Shown one piece after another: positions 63,001 to 64,000 of a stretch of 64,000 nt of DNA (the stretch's first letter is position 1; every line of letters begins with the position of its first letter). Source of the DNA: Natronomonas salsuginis (lineage in GTDB: Archaea; Halobacteriota; Halobacteria; Halobacteriales; Haloarculaceae). The notes beneath the pieces are model-generated. The model worked only from the letters and a program-made list of their open reading frames with translations, ran no database searches and was not told the DNA's origin. A program made the translations under genes and the position numbers. The stretch lies in the NCBI RefSeq assembly GCF_005239135.1, contig NZ_QKNX01000003.1:186001-250000 (forward strand), read 5' to 3'.

Positions 63001-64000
63001 CGAACCCGAACACTCGGGACACCGGCGGCGGCCGACCTGCGCTTCGAACTCGCCGGGGGTGTCCTGCATCGTGTCGGCGTGTTTGGCCGCGTCGGCGACG
63101 TTGCGCTGTGGGCCGCCCGTCTCGCCGATCGGAAACAGCGTGTGAACCGCCGGCGAGAGATCGCGCTTTTCGGACTTCTCGGGTCGCCCCATCCGACAGC
63201 CGATCCGGGTCGGTGCGCGTTCTCTGATCTCGAACGGGGCGACCTCGTTGACCGCCTTGATCGCGCTGTTGCCGTCGTCCCACGCCCGCGCCGCTGCCGA
63301 CAGCTCCGTCCACGCCCGTTCGAGGCCGTCCGTCAGGCCGAGCGATCTCACGAACGGGACCGCGTCGGGGATTGTCAGCGTCTCGTCGCCCTGTCGGTGT
63401 TCGACGAGGAGCACCTCCAGCGCTTCCCGAACCGGGTCGGTGTTCGGCACGACGAGCGTTCGATCGGCGTCCGATCGTGGCGCGTCCAGCGCCGACCCGT
63501 CGGCCTCGGCCCAGTTCCCGTCGCTTACGGCCACCGCGAGCGCTTCGAACCGATCGACGTCGATGTCGTGCCACAGGTAGGTGTATTCGGGGTGCAGCGG
63601 CGCGTCGAACTCCTCGGTCCACCGAAGCGCCTGCTCCGCGTCGGGGTGTTCGAGGTTCACGCGCGGGGCGTCCTCCAGCGCCTGCACGTCCGCGCCGGCG
63701 GCCTCCATGTCCCGCTTCCACCACTCCGGCGCGTACCCTGCCGGGGACAGCGGGTGGTTGTTCTCGACGAACTCGCCGAAGTTCACGAGGTACTCGCCCA
63801 GATCGAGGATCGCCTCGACGCCGTTTCTGATCTCCAGCGCCTCGGCGGGGTCGTCGATCCGGCGAACGTCGCCGTTGGCGAGCCGAACCGTCGGCCCCTC
63901 GATGGAGTCGACCGGGATGACGCCGCCCGCCTTTCCGGGGCGTTCGGTCTTGATCTGTGTGCCGGTCGCGAGAAAGTCGTCGACGAGGTGCATCGTCGCC
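60001..64000 (-). CDS. polC: DNA polymerase D large subunit (DP2), partial, intein-containing
   Basis: The C-terminal 1,332 codons in the window (the frame stays open to the right edge, so about 350 N-terminal residues lie outside). Of these, 507 are an intein. Extein features: zinc clusters CPECSGSTFRARCPEC and CHNCDIDIEPDESGRAVCPNC, the catalytic DGDED at the intein's 3' junction followed by CVMLLMDGILNFS, and the C-terminal zinc motif CLDCGEKFRR...CRECGG. PolD is the main euryarchaeal replicative polymerase. Orientation places it downstream of nothing in view. It ends next to the MutS-like gene. Confidence 0.95.
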   Translation of the reverse strand, partial: ATMHLVDDFLATGTQIKTERPGKAGGVIPVDSIEGPTVRLANGDVRRIDDPAEALEIRNGVEAILDLGEYLVNFGEFVENNHPLSPAGYAPEWWKRDMEAAGADVQALEDAPRVNLEHPDAEQALRWTEEFDAPLHPEYTYLWHDIDVDRFEALAVAVSDGNWAEADGSALDAPRSDADRTLVVPNTDPVREALEVLLVEHRQGDETLTIPDAVPFVRSLGLTDGLERAWTELSAAARAWDDGNSAIKAVNEVAPFEIRERAPTRIGCRMGRPEKSEKRDLSPAVHTLFPIGETGGPQRNVADAAKHADTMQDTPGEFEAQVGRRRCPECSGSTFRARCPECNAVTEPHYLCHNCDIDIEPDESGRAVCPNCEREADAIQRTTIDVNAEYRSALASVGERENAFDVLKGVQGLASKHKVPEPIEKGILRAKNGVSSFKDGTVRYDMTDLPVTSVGAAELDVSVGQLKSLGYETDIHGQPLTHEEQLVELRVQDVVLSDGAAEHMLRTADFVDDLLEQYYGLDRYYDLDDRDDLVGELVFGMAPHTSAAVVGRVIGFTSAAVGYAHPYFHAAKRRNCFHPETKLWYEDDDGWHHRRIETLVESRLEDPESDDFGTLIQELDGEVSVPSLTEDGELVQKSVAAVSKHAAPEHMVRVETRSGREITITPDHEMQVYDTSTGTVVGKHASELSEEDHLVTPRHLDVIDSKPATFDLLEEFLQLDSVPTDRLMIERMSKAELYDIFEEVLSNDWDGRFYPLKSTAEYLGMTKKSLSNYLYRERIPVTLLLEIFDDVSDLLGTLPETVSLGLRGDSTSIDRTVELDEGVATLLGYYAAEGFTREQETAKGTIQQTTICGTEAQAREFYLESLESAFGVEPYVENDAKITASGRLLRTFFDDVLNAGTGAANKRIPECILQGDSDLLSAYLSGYFSGDGSVEDGRLVINATTVSQELKEDLLGALTRLGIKARVDARTPIQLKNNFPEYYDEDDESRSAVHYVLTISSADTVKFYNDVGFHLTRKQIALSTQVENIPARSRRVFDGGSDDVLVESIDTVEYEQADLDAVYCLTVTETNALIANDVGTKQCDGDEDCVMLLMDGILNFSKTFLPDQRGGKMDAPLVMSSRIDPAEIDDEAHNMDIVSEYPREFYEATRRMADPGEVEELIKLGEDTLGTDEQYRGFEHTHDTTNIAAGPDLSAYKTLGDMMEKMNAQLELSRKLRSVDETDVAERVIEYHFLPDIIGNLRAFSRQETRCLDCGEKFRRVPLTGDCRECGGRVNLTVHEGSVKKYIDTAIQVAEEYGCREYTKQRLQILDRAVESVFEDDTNKQSGIADFM
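60754..62274 (-). other. PolC intein with LAGLIDADG homing endonuclease
   Basis: A 507-residue intein between extein residues KRRN and CDGDED. It starts with Cys (CFHPETKLWYED), has the block B motif VRVETRSGREITITPDHE, two LAGLIDADG-type motifs (LLGYYAAEGF and LSAYLSGYFSGDGSV), a helix-turn-helix-like insert, and ends NALIANDVGTKQ before the +1 Cys. The C-terminal residue is Gln, not Asn, as known for the Pyrococcus abyssi Pol II intein. The coding DNA is more AT-rich than the exteins, a sign of horizontal transfer. Confidence 0.93.

Overview
The window is chromosomal DNA of a halophilic archaeon (class Halobacteria). Coding sequence is GC-rich, proteins are strongly acidic, many genes have a TATA box 25-28 bases before the start codon (leaderless type), and the rRNA promoters match the haloarchaeal consensus. 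Many small genes belong to haloarchaea-restricted families; the DUF numbers given are from memory. I could not fix the genus.

Layout, left to right. 0.1-9.2 kb: chemotaxis pair (CheW, soluble transducer), a ZIP metal transporter with a candidate metal-responsive operator, a divergent IclR/SDR pair, and pheST. 9.3-21 kb: an orphan HsdR-N-like nuclease with a two-part base composition, mutL and mutS, TFB, a MinD-like protein without P-loop lysines, a HIT protein, small proteins, a quinone oxidoreductase and a deacetylase-like protein. 21.1-27 kb: a full rRNA operon on the minus strand (four tandem promoters, 16S, tRNA-Ala(TGC), internal promoter, 23S, 5S, strong terminator), followed by tRNA-Cys(GCA) with its own promoter. 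27.4-39.2 kb: MC1, pyrD, MFS, SPFH protein, molybdopterin oxidoreductase, AU-1/DUF402 RNA-binding protein, PrsW protease, F420:NADP reductase, HAD phosphatase and archaemetzincin. 39.2-51.2 kb: an accessory stretch with an IS200/605-type remnant, a VapBC pair whose toxin has a 32-bp tandem duplication, GIY-YIG protein, larB, histone-fold protein, rpiA, a phosphohexomutase, a frameshifted cyclotransferase-like gene and an unknown membrane-anchored protein.

51.2-64 kb is a replication island. A long Orc1/Cdc6 gene lies beside an origin with an AT-rich unwinding region between two inverted origin-recognition boxes (ORBs); further ORBs lie in the gene's 5' coding part and past its 3' end. On the other side are the origin-associated genes oapA, oapB and oapC, a second Orc1/Cdc6 gene preceded by three 17-bp iterons, a MutS-related ATPase with an N-terminal helix-hairpin-helix region, and DNA polymerase D large subunit (polC), which carries a 507-residue intein directly before its catalytic aspartates and runs off the right edge.

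The observations most worth checking are the origin architecture with an ORB inside coding sequence, the toxin duplication, the 5-bp frameshift duplication, the insulated tRNA-Cys unit, the intein ending in glutamine, and the composite nuclease gene.
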